Shown in pieces: positions 35,536 to 45,221 of a stretch of 64,000 nt of DNA. The stretch covers positions 372,001 through 436,000 of the forward strand of contig NZ_SIHX01000004.1 in NCBI RefSeq assembly GCF_004320525.1, given 5' to 3'. This DNA comes from Arthrobacter sp. S39. Lineage in GTDB: Bacteria; Actinomycetota; Actinomycetes; Actinomycetales; Micrococcaceae. How positions within the stretch are numbered: the stretch's first letter is position 1; each line of letters starts with the position of its first letter. Position numbers and translations under genes: made by a program. The notes beneath the pieces are model-generated. The model searched no databases. It was given only the letters and a program-made list of their open reading frames with translations, and had not been told where the DNA came from.

Positions 35536-36516
35536 ATGACTGAAGCCGACGCCGGATTGCTGGCCCCGCCCAGCGGTGACCCCACCACATCACTCATCCA
35601 CCTGCTGGACCTTGGCGAGCTGGAGGGGGCCCGGACAGACGAGGACATCTTCCTGGGGCCGTCGCAGCAGCAGCCGCACCAGCGGGTTTTCGGCGGCCAG
35701 GTCCTGGCCCAGTCGCTCATCGCCGCCAACCGGACGGTGGACGCCGAACGGCACGTCCACTCGATGCACGGATACTTCCTGCGGCCAGGCGATGCCAACA
35801 AGCCCATCACCTTCGGAGTCCAGCGCCTGCGCGATGGCCGCTCGTTCTCCGCACGCCGGGTGCACGCCTACCAGGAGGGTGTGCCCATCCTGTCCATGAT
35901 TGCGTCCTTCCAGGGTGAGGACCAAGGCATCGAGCACGAGTCAGCGATGCCCAAGGGAATCCCGGATCCTGAGTCGCTGCCGAGCACGGCGGACCTCCTG
36001 GGCAAGTTCGACCACCCGGTGGCCCGGCACTGGTCGTACGAGCGGCCCTTCGACATCCGGCACGTGGATCCGCCCCTGTATGTCTCGGCGAAGGGCAAGC
36101 GGGAAGCCCGGAACGCCGTGTGGATGAAGACGTTCGGACCCATGCCGGACAACGCCAACCTGCATCGGGCTGCGCTTGCCTACGCCAGTGATTACACCCT
36201 GCTGGAGTCCATCCTCCGCCGGCACGGGCTGAGCTGGATCACCCCGGGCATGAACGTGGCCAGCCTCGACCACGCGATGTGGTGGCACCGCCCTGCCCGC
36301 GTGGACGAGTGGCTGCTCTACGTCCAGGAATCCCCCAGCGCCCAAGGCGCGCGCGGGCTGGCAACGGGAAAGATCTTCAACCGGACCGGACAGCATGTTG
36401 CATCGGTGGCCCAGGAGGGTATGGTCCGCGTTCCCACCGACCTGAAGAACAAGGTGGTGGGGGCCTTCCAGTCCAAAGTCCTGGAGCACCAGATCCGCAA
36501 GGCGGGACGGGACTAG
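35536..36516 (+). CDS. tesB: Acyl-CoA thioesterase II
   Basis: Hydrolyses acyl-CoA to free acid and CoA. The 326-residue product has the double-hotdog architecture: an N-terminal repeat with RVFGGQVLAQSLIAANRTV and HSMHGYFLRPGD, and a C-terminal repeat with LASLDHAMWWHRP and LYVQESPSAQGARGLATGKIF. These are the TesB catalytic Asp/Gln/Ser elements. Length is usual. A clean terminator follows. Confidence 0.95.
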   Translation: MTEADAGLLAPPSGDPTTSLIHLLDLGELEGARTDEDIFLGPSQQQPHQRVFGGQVLAQSLIAANRTVDAERHVHSMHGYFLRPGDANKPITFGVQRLRDGRSFSARRVHAYQEGVPILSMIASFQGEDQGIEHESAMPKGIPDPESLPSTADLLGKFDHPVARHWSYERPFDIRHVDPPLYVSAKGKREARNAVWMKTFGPMPDNANLHRAALAYASDYTLLESILRRHGLSWITPGMNVASLDHAMWWHRPARVDEWLLYVQESPSAQGARGLATGKIFNRTGQHVASVAQEGMVRVPTDLKNKVVGAFQSKVLEHQIRKAGRD

Positions 36517-36545
36517 TGGCCCCGTTCGCCCGGTTCTGACAAGCG

Positions 36546-36582
36546 AAAGGCCGGCACCCCGCGGGGTGCCGGCCTTTCCTTT
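36546..36582. terminator. Bidirectional intrinsic terminator between tesB and ettA
   Basis: A 15-bp stem AAAGGCCGGCACCCC / GGGGTGCCGGCCTTT with a two-base GC loop, flanked by T/A-rich ends on both sides, so it can serve tesB (plus) and ettA (minus). Confidence 0.85.
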
Positions 36583-36605
36583 AATGCAGCGTTAGCCTGC
36601 GCTGA

Positions 36606-38288
<1,683 letters not shown>

Positions 38289-38333
38289 GGTTCCAAATCT
38301 AGTGGGTTGGCGGGGATAACTCACATTCGTCCG

Positions 38334-38930
38334 TCAGGCGGGAACCCCGACAAAGCACTTGCCGCTCGCAAGAACCGGCAGGACGCTGACCGTGACGCTG
38401 CCGTCCCGGATCTGTCCTATGACGCAGTCCCCGCCCGCCAGGACGGCGGCTTCGATGGCGTCCGCTTCCAGCCCGGTGGGGGTGCGGCTTTCCGAGACTT
38501 CGAGTGCTGTGCCCGGGATGCCGGCACCGGTCAGTGCGTCCGCCACCTGGGCCGTTGCGGGTTTCGGCGTTCCGGCGGCCAGGCGGTTCAGTGCGTCGGC
38601 AAGGGTCTGCTTCAGCGTGGCTGTTGCCGGGTTGCCCTCGGCGGATCCGGATGCCTGGGCAGCAGCACCCTGCGTCGGCGCGGTTGACGGCGCGGTTGAC
38701 GGCGCGGCGGCGCTGGCCGGCGGTGTGGAGCTTGAAACTGCTGTGGATGCTGCAGGACCTGGCTGGGACCCGGTGCAGGCGGACAGTGCTGCGGCACCGG
38801 CGAGGCAGCCGGCCACCGCGAGAAGAACCAGACGAGAGGGAGCACCAGCCGATGGCATGCGCACCGATGACGGGGATCCCGGCCGGGGAGCTTTTGGATG
38901 TTTCGGCCGGTGATTCGTGGTGCTGGTCAT
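38334..38930 (-). CDS. Secreted lipoprotein of the DUF6993 type
   Basis: 198-residue lipoprotein. A basic N-terminus is followed by a hydrophobic segment (LVLLAVAGCLAGAAAL) and a lipobox LSAC, predicting a lipid-modified cysteine near residue 50. A 50-residue Ser/Thr/Pro/Ala linker leads to a C-terminal domain with two cysteines in GGDCVIG and SGKCFVG, plausibly a disulfide. The C-terminal region resembles DUF6993 in other actinobacterial lipoproteins; role unknown. Start is uncertain (38930 or 38954). Confidence 0.75.
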   Translation of the reverse strand: MTSTTNHRPKHPKAPRPGSPSSVRMPSAGAPSRLVLLAVAGCLAGAAALSACTGSQPGPAASTAVSSSTPPASAAAPSTAPSTAPTQGAAAQASGSAEGNPATATLKQTLADALNRLAAGTPKPATAQVADALTGAGIPGTALEVSESRTPTGLEADAIEAAVLAGGDCVIGQIRDGSVTVSVLPVLASGKCFVGVPA

Positions 38931-39016
38931 GCCGCCCATTCTGCCACGCCGCAACGGCGGGGTTGTTGCGGCGTGGCAGTCCCCAGCGCGGCACCGCGCG
39001 CCAGCGAGCGCAGGCT

Positions 39017-39562
39017 TCAGGTCGCCGCTCCGGCGAGCTCTCCGGTTTCCGTGTCCACGGAGACGTAGTCGCCGCTGGCATCCTCGAAGACGATGTCCTC
39101 GGCAGCGCCGTCTTCTTCCGGGTAGTCGTCCGGCCCCGACTCCCCGGCTGCCGCGTCGTAGCCGTCGCCGCGCTGGGTGGCCGTTTCAGAGTCCGGCAGT
39201 TCGTTCTTCGCCGTCCGGATGTAATTGGCGGAGCCCCACCTCAGGTCGTGGCCCACTGAGTCGGCGTTGACCTCGGCCTTGTGGTAAATGCGTCCGTCCC
39301 GTTCCCAGCGTGCCAGCTTCAGCCGGCCGACGACGATCACGTGCTGGCCTTTCTTGATGCTGCAGGCCATGTTCCCGGCCAGTTGGCGGTACCCCTGGAC
39401 CGTGAACCAGTTCATGTAGTCCTCGACCCACTCCCCCGAGGCTTTGTCGAAATGACGGGAGGGGGACCCCAGCCGGAACGAGGCCGTCCCAATGCCGGTG
39501 GTGGTGGTGGACGTGGTGACGTCCGTCGCCACAAAGCCCCGGATGGTAATGATGTCGGTCAT
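39017..39562 (-). CDS. ssb: Single-stranded-DNA-binding protein (secondary type)
   Basis: OB-fold DNA-binding protein of 181 residues. The N-terminal 110 residues show the SSB pattern (MTDIITIRGFVATDV, ASFRLGS, WFTVQGYRQLAGN, KKGQHVIVVGRLKLARWERDG). The C-terminal tail is acidic but ends TETGELAGAAT and lacks the DDDIPF-like tip that recruits partner proteins. It may therefore be a second SSB rather than the main replication SSB. AGGA seven bases upstream supports ATG 39562. Confidence 0.9.
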   Translation of the reverse strand: MTDIITIRGFVATDVTTSTTTTGIGTASFRLGSPSRHFDKASGEWVEDYMNWFTVQGYRQLAGNMACSIKKGQHVIVVGRLKLARWERDGRIYHKAEVNADSVGHDLRWGSANYIRTAKNELPDSETATQRGDGYDAAAGESGPDDYPEEDGAAEDIVFEDASGDYVSVDTETGELAGAAT

Positions 39563-39766
39563 GATCATGTCCTGTCTCGAAGGTGGTGCCCTACCGGGCA
39601 AAACCAGCTTCGCGCGGACACCGTGCTCCGGCGAGGTGTCTGTTTCCGTATGTGCATAACGCCGCCCGGGGCGGCACTGTGGAGGACAGGTGCCGCCGTG
39701 ACGGCAACGGCACCCGGGGGATGTAAACTTTTTGATGCGCCGGAATATATGCTCCGGACACCACGT

Positions 39767-39842
39767 GCCCCAGTAGCTCAGGGGATAGAGCAGCGGCCTT
39801 CTAATCCGCCGGTCGGGGGTTCGATTCCCTCCTGGGGCACCA
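39767..39842 (+). tRNA. tRNA-Arg(TCT)
   Basis: Acceptor stem GCCCCAG/CTGGGGC, anticodon loop CTTCTAA (anticodon TCT), T-arm GGGGG-TTCGATT-CCCTC, discriminator A and encoded CCA (39840-39842). A 21-bp terminator stem begins five bases after it. Confidence 0.96.
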
Positions 39843-39846
39843 GTAA

Positions 39847-39898
39847 GCAGTGAGGCTCCGGCCTGCGGATGACGCAGGCCGGAGCCTCACTGCTTTTG
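39847..39898 (+). terminator. Intrinsic terminator of tRNA-Arg
   Basis: A perfect 21-bp stem (GCAGTGAGGCTCCGGCCTGCG arm) with a GATGA loop, followed by TTTTG. Confidence 0.85.
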
Positions 39899-39935
39899 TG
39901 ACCTGGACATTGGGAGTGGCCCCGAGGCAGCAGGC

Positions 39936-40040
39936 TTAGTGCCGTGCCCCGCGCCGGAGGATGCCTGCGCAGAGGCCCAGGACGGCCGCGAGCGACCCCA
40001 GGATGACGGCCAGGCCTGAGAAGTATTCGGTGATGCTCAT
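39936..40040 (-). CDS. 34-residue single-span membrane peptide
   Basis: A short frame encoding MSITEYFSGLAVILGSLAAV followed by LGLCAGILRRGARH. A strong ribosome binding site AAAGGGG sits seven bases upstream, with a single hydrophobic segment (about 8-27) and a basic C-terminus. It is isolated between tRNA-Arg and the ROK repressor. The composition fits a small membrane regulator or a type I toxin-like peptide, but I see no antisense RNA promoter and cannot assign a function. The good ribosome binding site is the main argument that it is real. Confidence 0.6.
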   Translation of the reverse strand: MSITEYFSGLAVILGSLAAVLGLCAGILRRGARH

Positions 40041-40153
40041 GTGTGGACCCCTTTGCTCTCGCTGATGCACTGAAACTACCCACCGAAGCTCAGTGTTCGC
40101 GAAGGACAAGACGGGGTGTTGGATCAAGATTTGCCGCAGCCCGGATGGCCCGC

Positions 40154-41446
40154 CTACGGAGCCTGGACCTGGAGGCGGTGAGGGGCTTCCACAAGCGAAC
40201 GGCCCACGCTGCCGGCGGCGCCCAGCAGCGCTCCGGCCTGGCCCACGCCGGACAGGCTGATGTTGCCGGGCAGGACTTTCCCGGGGGCGTACCGTTCCAG
40301 GCTCCCGGAAAGAGCGGGCATGATCCACTCCCCCAGGATGGCAAAGTGTCCGCCCAGCACCACGGAGGAGATATTCAGCAACCGGACAGTGGAGGCAACG
40401 GCCACCCCGAGGAAGCGGCCGGCCCGCGTGACGGCGGCGAGCGCATCGGCATCCCCGGCCGCGAGCGCTGACAGCAACTGTGCCAGGCACTCGGATCTGG
40501 ACGGACCGGATGCCGCCGGGCCCGAACGGGACGCCGAATCTGCCGGCCCGGCGGGTGCCGCCTGCGTGGCAATTCCTGCGGCCGCGAAGATCGCGTCCTG
40601 GCCTGCCACCGTTTCCAGGCAGCCCGTGCCGCCGCAGGAACAGGCCGCTCCGTCAGGCAGGACGACAACATGCCCCAGTTCACCGGCATGCCCGTGGGGG
40701 CCGGTGAACAGTTCGGAGCCGATCACCAGCCCGCCGCCCACGCCCACCTCACCGGAGACAAAGAGGAAGTCCGCACCGCCGTCCGGGCGGTACCGCAGTT
40801 CCGCCAGGGCCGCCGCGTTGGCTTCGTTGAAGAGTATAGTGCCCAGTGGCACGCCGGGGAGCAAGGCATCCAGGTCCAGAGCTTCGGCGCTCCAGCCGAG
40901 GTTGGGAGCGGTAATGACCGTGCCGGTCTTGACATCAACGAGTCCCGGAACAGCCAGGCCGCCGCCGAGGATGCGGACCCCCTGGGCCTCCGCGTTGCCC
41001 CTGAGGTCAGCTGCGAGGCCGGCCAGCGCCGCCGCCACGGAGCCCGGTGAGGCGATGCGGTTGTCCTGCTCCCGCGTTTGGTGGAGCAACAGGTTGCCGG
41101 CCAGGTCCGTTACCCCCGCGGAGATGTAGTCGACATTGATTTCCATGCCCATCACGCCCCTGGCCGGATTGAGCTCAAGCCCCACACCCGGCCGTCCGCG
41201 CTCCCCCTGCGGATTCAGCCCGATTTCCCTGACGATGCCGGCATCGAGGAGATCCAGCACCAGGCTCGAGACAGAGGCCTTGGTGAGCCCCGAGGCGGCA
41301 GCAACCTGGGCCCGGGTCAGGTGCGTCCCTGCCCCGGACTGGGCAATGCGCCCGAGCACCAGGGCCAGGTTGCCGCGGCGGACGTCACCCATGCTCCCCG
41401 GCGTCCCGGCGTCGGCGGCGCCGGCGGCAGGCGCTGAACTGGCCAT
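40154..41446 (-). CDS. xylR: ROK family transcriptional regulator, probable xylose repressor
   Basis: 430-residue regulator. An N-terminal MarR-like winged helix (about 22-85, with LTRAQVAAASGLTKASVSSLVLDLLDAGIV) is followed by a ROK sugar-binding domain with the DNA-kinase-like GEVGVGGGLVIG, HAGELGHVVV, and a zinc-type CSCGGTGCLE motif. ROK regulators with an HTH are typically sugar-responsive repressors. It is divergent from xylA with a 135-base spacer that holds a promoter overlapping an inverted repeat, so it likely represses xylAB without xylose. GGAGG precedes ATG 41446. Confidence 0.88.
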   Translation of the reverse strand: MASSAPAAGAADAGTPGSMGDVRRGNLALVLGRIAQSGAGTHLTRAQVAAASGLTKASVSSLVLDLLDAGIVREIGLNPQGERGRPGVGLELNPARGVMGMEINVDYISAGVTDLAGNLLLHQTREQDNRIASPGSVAAALAGLAADLRGNAEAQGVRILGGGLAVPGLVDVKTGTVITAPNLGWSAEALDLDALLPGVPLGTILFNEANAAALAELRYRPDGGADFLFVSGEVGVGGGLVIGSELFTGPHGHAGELGHVVVLPDGAACSCGGTGCLETVAGQDAIFAAAGIATQAAPAGPADSASRSGPAASGPSRSECLAQLLSALAAGDADALAAVTRAGRFLGVAVASTVRLLNISSVVLGGHFAILGEWIMPALSGSLERYAPGKVLPGNISLSGVGQAGALLGAAGSVGRSLVEAPHRLQVQAP

Positions 41447-41493
41447 GCGGCCCTCCATTTCGAAGTTCGTGCCTCGTGGGAAGGCTCGTGCTA

Positions 41494-41539
41494 TTGACCA
41501 TAGCTCATCCCCCCTTATATAGTTCAAGCGATAAACTAA
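41494..41539 (+). promoter_or_regulatory. xylA promoter with overlapping repressor operator
   Basis: TTGACC (41494-41499) and TATATA (41516-41521) are spaced 16 bases, one of the best promoters in the window. Immediately after and overlapping the -10 region lies TAGTT-caagcgata-AACTA (about 41520-41538), an inverted repeat with the AGTTT/AAACT character of XylR-type operators. The layout predicts steric repression by the divergent ROK protein. Confidence 0.65.
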
Positions 41540-41581
41540 CTCCAGGGGTTCCACGGTTCCCCCGAAATGCAAGGACGCATC

Positions 41582-42769
41582 ATGACTCTTACGCCCACAC
41601 CCGGCGACAAGTTCACCTTCGGCCTCTGGACCGTCGGCTGGACCGGAGCGGACCCCTTCGGCGTGGCCACCAGGAAGCCGCTGGACCCCGTCGAAGCCGT
41701 CCACAAGCTCAGCGAACTGGGCGCGTACGGCATCACCTTCCACGACAACGACCTGGTCCCGTTCGACGCCACGGCCTCCGAACGCGAGTTGATCCTCAAG
41801 AACTTCAAGGCAGCCCTGGCCGAGACCGGCCTCAAAACCCCCATGGTCACCACCAACCTGTTCAGCCACCCGGTCTTCAAGGACGGCGGCTTCACCTCCA
41901 ACGACCGCTCCGTCCGCCGTTTCGCCCTCAGCAAGGTCCTGCAGAACATCGACCTCGCCGCGGAGCTCGGCGCTGAAACGTTCGTGATGTGGGGCGGCCG
42001 CGAAGGCAGCGAATACGACGGTTCCAAGGACCTGTCCGCCGCGCTGGACCGCATGAAGGAGGGCGTCGACACCGCCGCCGCCTACATCAAGGACAAGGGC
42101 TACGGCCTGCGGATCGCCCTCGAGCCCAAGCCCAACGAGCCCCGCGGCGACATCTTCCTGCCCACTGTCGGTCACGGGCTGGCTTTCATCGCCCAGCTCG
42201 AACACGGCGACATCGTGGGCCTCAACCCCGAAACCGGCCACGAGCAGATGGCAGGCCTGAACTTCACCCACGGCATCGCCCAGGCCCTCTGGGCAGGCAA
42301 GCTCTTCCACATCGACCTCAACGGCCAGCGCGGCATCAAGTACGACCAGGACCTCGTCTTCGGCCACGGCGACCTCACCAGCGCCTTCTTCACCGTGGAC
42401 CTCCTCGAGAACGGCTTCCCCAACGGCGGCCCCAAATACGACGGCCCGCGCCACTTCGACTACAAACCCTCCCGCACCGACGGCTACGACGGCGTCTGGG
42501 AATCCGCGAAGTCCAACATGTCCATGTACCTCCTGCTCAAGGAACGCGCGCTCGCCTTCCGCGCTGACCCTGAGGTCCAGGAAGCACTGAAGACCTCCGG
42601 CGTGTTCGAACTCGGCGAACCTACGCTCGCCGCCGGTGAGACCACCGCGGATCTGCTGGCTGACGCATCGGCTTTCGAAACGTTCGACGCCGATGCCGCC
42701 GCAGAGCGGTCCTTCGCCTTCGTGCGGCTCAACCAGCTGGCCATCGAGCACCTGCTCAACGCACGCTAG
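41582..42769 (+). CDS. xylA: Xylose isomerase
   Basis: Converts D-xylose to D-xylulose (and glucose to fructose). The 395-residue TIM-barrel enzyme has catalytic FHDNDLVP (His54, Asp57), the metal-binding [28 protein letters not shown] and [11 protein letters not shown]. It matches the Arthrobacter/Streptomyces group I enzymes in length. ATG 41582 ([11 protein letters not shown]) has AAGGA seven bases upstream; an earlier in-frame ATG at 41567 is not supported. First gene of xylA-xylB. Confidence 0.97.
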   Translation: MTLTPTPGDKFTFGLWTVGWTGADPFGVATRKPLDPVEAVHKLSELGAYGITFHDNDLVPFDATASERELILKNFKAALAETGLKTPMVTTNLFSHPVFKDGGFTSNDRSVRRFALSKVLQNIDLAAELGAETFVMWGGREGSEYDGSKDLSAALDRMKEGVDTAAAYIKDKGYGLRIALEPKPNEPRGDIFLPTVGHGLAFIAQLEHGDIVGLNPETGHEQMAGLNFTHGIAQALWAGKLFHIDLNGQRGIKYDQDLVFGHGDLTSAFFTVDLLENGFPNGGPKYDGPRHFDYKPSRTDGYDGVWESAKSNMSMYLLLKERALAFRADPEVQEALKTSGVFELGEPTLAAGETTADLLADASAFETFDADAAAERSFAFVRLNQLAIEHLLNAR

Positions 42770-42797
42770 GCCGCAGGCAACCAACCACCAGCACCAC

Positions 42798-42828
42798 GGC
42801 GCCGCCGGATCCACGATCCGGCGGCGCC
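42798..42828 (+). repeat. 14-bp stem between xylA and xylB
   Basis: GGCGCCGCCGGATC / GATCCGGCGGCGCC with a CAC loop, perfect, without a T-tract. It ends about 20 bases before the xylB start. It may limit read-through into xylB or protect the 3' end of a processed xylA message. Confidence 0.7.
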
Positions 42829-42847
42829 GGCGCATCAAAGGAACCAT

Positions 42848-44269
42848 ATGGCCCTCGTTGCCGGAATCGACAGCTCCACCCAGTCCTGCAAGGTGGTGAT
42901 CCGCGACGCGGACACCGGCGCGCTGGTGCGCCAGGGACGCGCCAGCCACCCCGACGGAACCGAAGTCCACCCCGAGCACTGGTGGAACGCCCTCAAGGCC
43001 GCCATCACGCAGGCAGGCGGACTCGCTGATGTCAGCGCCGTGTCCGTGGGCGGCCAGCAGCACGGAATGGTCTGCCTCGACGGGACCGGAGACGTCATCC
43101 GGCCGGCACTGCTGTGGAACGACACCAGGAGTGCTCCCGCCGCCCTGGACCTGATCCGGGAGGCCGGCGACGGCGACTCCGCCGAGGGTGCCCGCTACTG
43201 GTCCCGCGCCACGGGAACAGTCCCTGTTGCCTCGCTGACCATCACCAAGCTGCGCTGGCTCGCCGGAAACGAACCCGCCAACGCAGCCCGCGTCGCAGCC
43301 GTCTGCCTCCCCCACGACTGGCTCTCGTGGCGGCTGGCGGGCTTCGGCCCCGGCAGCGGCGAGGCAGGCCTGGCGGCACTCCGGACCGACCGGTCCGACG
43401 CCTCCGGTACCGGCTACTATTCCGCGGCCGCGGGCGAATACCTTCCTGACGCCCTCGAAAAGTCCCTTGGCCACGTCCCCCGGCTTCCCGCCGTCGTCGG
43501 CCCGCTGGACATCGCCGGGAAAACCCCGGAAGGGTTGCTCATCGGACCTGGCGCCGGGGACAACGCCGCCGCCGCCCTGGGCGTGGGCGCCGGTGTGGGC
43601 GATGTGGTCCTCTCGCTGGGCACCTCCGGAACCGTGTTTGCGGTGTCATCAAACCCTGCGGCCGATGAGTCAGGTCTTGTCGCGGGATTCGCAGACGCCA
43701 CGGGCAATTACCTGCCGCTTGCCTGCACGCTCAACGCGACGCGGGTGTTCGATGCGACGGCGGCGCTGCTGGATGTCAGCCTGGAAGAATTCAACGAGCT
43801 TGCGCTGGCGGCCCCGGCAGGAGCCGGCGGCTTGACGCTCGTTCCGTACTTCGACGGGGAACGGACACCCAACCTTCCGGACGCGGCCGGATCGCTGCAC
43901 GGCATCACCCGGGCGAATTACACACCCGAAAACCTGGCGCGCGCCGCCGTCGAAGGCGTGGTCTGTTCCCTCGCCGACGGCCTGGCAGCCCTTCAGGCTC
44001 AGGGCGTGGAGGCCCGGCGCGTCATCCTGGTGGGTGGCGGGGCACAGTCGCCGGCCGTGCAGCTGGCAGCCAGCCAGCTCCTTGGCCTTCCCGCCTTTGT
44101 GCCGACGCCCGGCGAGTACGTGGCCGACGGCGCCGCCCGCCAGGCCGCCGCTGTGCTGGCTGGGTCCTTCCCGGAGTGGGCCCTCAGCGGTGTGGATCTT
44201 CCGGCTGAACCGTCCGACGGCGGCGTCCTGGCCAGGTACCGCCGGCACGCCGCCGCGTACCTCGCCTGA
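42848..44269 (+). CDS. xylB: Xylulokinase
   Basis: Phosphorylates D-xylulose to D-xylulose 5-phosphate. The 473-residue FGGY-family kinase starts [18 protein letters not shown] and has [29 protein letters not shown] and [10 protein letters not shown] in the phosphate-binding region, and GGGAQSP in the C-terminal lobe. AAAGGAA precedes the ATG. It follows xylA by 78 bases with a hairpin between, and an intrinsic terminator follows. Product joins the pentose phosphate pathway. Confidence 0.95.
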   Translation: MALVAGIDSSTQSCKVVIRDADTGALVRQGRASHPDGTEVHPEHWWNALKAAITQAGGLADVSAVSVGGQQHGMVCLDGTGDVIRPALLWNDTRSAPAALDLIREAGDGDSAEGARYWSRATGTVPVASLTITKLRWLAGNEPANAARVAAVCLPHDWLSWRLAGFGPGSGEAGLAALRTDRSDASGTGYYSAAAGEYLPDALEKSLGHVPRLPAVVGPLDIAGKTPEGLLIGPGAGDNAAAALGVGAGVGDVVLSLGTSGTVFAVSSNPAADESGLVAGFADATGNYLPLACTLNATRVFDATAALLDVSLEEFNELALAAPAGAGGLTLVPYFDGERTPNLPDAAGSLHGITRANYTPENLARAAVEGVVCSLADGLAALQAQGVEARRVILVGGGAQSPAVQLAASQLLGLPAFVPTPGEYVADGAARQAAAVLAGSFPEWALSGVDLPAEPSDGGVLARYRRHAAAYLA

Positions 44270-44285
44270 GTCCGGACAGCAACGC

Positions 44286-44323
44286 AAAAGGACCTGCACC
44301 GCCAAGGCGGTGCAGGTCCTTTT
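44286..44323. terminator. Bidirectional intrinsic terminator after xylB
   Basis: An 18-bp stem AAAAGGACCTGCACCGCC / GGCGGTGCAGGTCCTTTT with an AA loop. It ends in TTTT on the plus strand and, by symmetry, on the minus strand, serving xylB and the convergent isomerase gene. Confidence 0.85.
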
Positions 44324-44381
44324 ACTGGTGGGGCGCAGGCTCCTGCCGTGACGTTAGCAGGAGCCCGCGGTCTGCATCAGG

Positions 44382-45221
44382 TCAGGCGTACGGGAGTACC
44401 AGCTCCGCGTAGCGCTCCTTGACCGTGGAAAGGACGGTGTTGCCGTCCGTGTCCCAGATCTCCTGATTGAAGATTTCGACTTCGATGTCGCCGGTGTACC
44501 CGGCGTCCCTGACCCAGGTGCCGATGGTGGCGAAGTCAATGACGCCGTCGCCCATGTATCCGCGCGACAGGAGCGGATCCGCGGCGATGGGCATGTTGAA
44601 GTCGCACACCTGGTAGGAGGCGATCCGGTCTTCCCGGCCCGCGCGTTCGATCTGCGCCTTCAGCTCCGGATCCCACCAGACGTGGAAGGTGTCGACGGCG
44701 ACGCCAACATCCTTCGTGTCGAACGGGGCAGCGAGGTCCAGGGCCTGTCCCAGGGTGGAGATCAGGGCACGGTCAGCGGCGTACATGGGGTGCAGGGGTT
44801 CGAGCACGAGCCGGATCCCGTTCTCGGAGGCGAACGGAACGAGGTCGGCGAGGCGGTCGGCGACGCGCTTGCGGGCAGCCACCACGTCCTTCTCCCCCGG
44901 AGCCAGGCCGCCGACCACCAGGAAGAGTTCCCGGGTGTCCAGCGTCGCGGCTTCGAGGATCGCCGCGCGGTTGTCCGCGAGTGCGGCGGCCTGGCCTTCG
45001 GCGTCAGCCGCTGTCAGGAATCCGCCACGGCAGAGCGAGGAAACCCGGAGGCCGGCGTCCTTGATCAGCTTGGCTGCCTTTTCCAGTCCTGCTTCCTCAA
45101 CGCGGTCCCGCCAGGGGCCGATCGACGGGATGCCGGCGTTGACGCAGCCTTCGACGACCTGGGCGAGGGTCCACTTCTTGGTGGTGGCGCTGTTGATCGC
45201 CAGGCGGGAGAAGTCGCTCAT
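44382..45221 (-). CDS. Sugar phosphate isomerase/epimerase family protein (TIM barrel)
   Basis: 279-residue xylose-isomerase-like TIM-barrel protein (IolE/IolI group). Metal-site segments are visible: LVLEPLHPMYAADR, VAVDTFHVWWDPEL, YQVCDFNMP and DIEVEIFNQEIW. Exact reaction unknown; relatives isomerise, epimerise or dehydrate sugars and cyclitols. The start overlaps the DUF993 stop by four bases (ATGA), so it is the last gene of a coupled three-gene operon with the DUF993 protein and a Gfo/Idh dehydrogenase. Confidence 0.9.
   Translation of the reverse strand: MSDFSRLAINSATTKKWTLAQVVEGCVNAGIPSIGPWRDRVEEAGLEKAAKLIKDAGLRVSSLCRGGFLTAADAEGQAAALADNRAAILEAATLDTRELFLVVGGLAPGEKDVVAARKRVADRLADLVPFASENGIRLVLEPLHPMYAADRALISTLGQALDLAAPFDTKDVGVAVDTFHVWWDPELKAQIERAGREDRIASYQVCDFNMPIAADPLLSRGYMGDGVIDFATIGTWVRDAGYTGDIEVEIFNQEIWDTDGNTVLSTVKERYAELVLPYA

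Noticed and set aside
38686..38715. Short GACGGCGCGGTT direct repeats inside the lipoprotein gene.
   Set aside because: They encode the Ala/Ser/Thr/Pro linker (APSTAPSTAPT) and are a normal consequence of linker repetition, not a separate element.
40154..43474. A very long minus-strand open frame covering the antisense of xylA and part of xylB in addition to the ROK gene.
   Set aside because: Only the part downstream of 41446 shows ROK motifs and a ribosome binding site; the rest is the shadow of xylA/xylB in GC-rich DNA.
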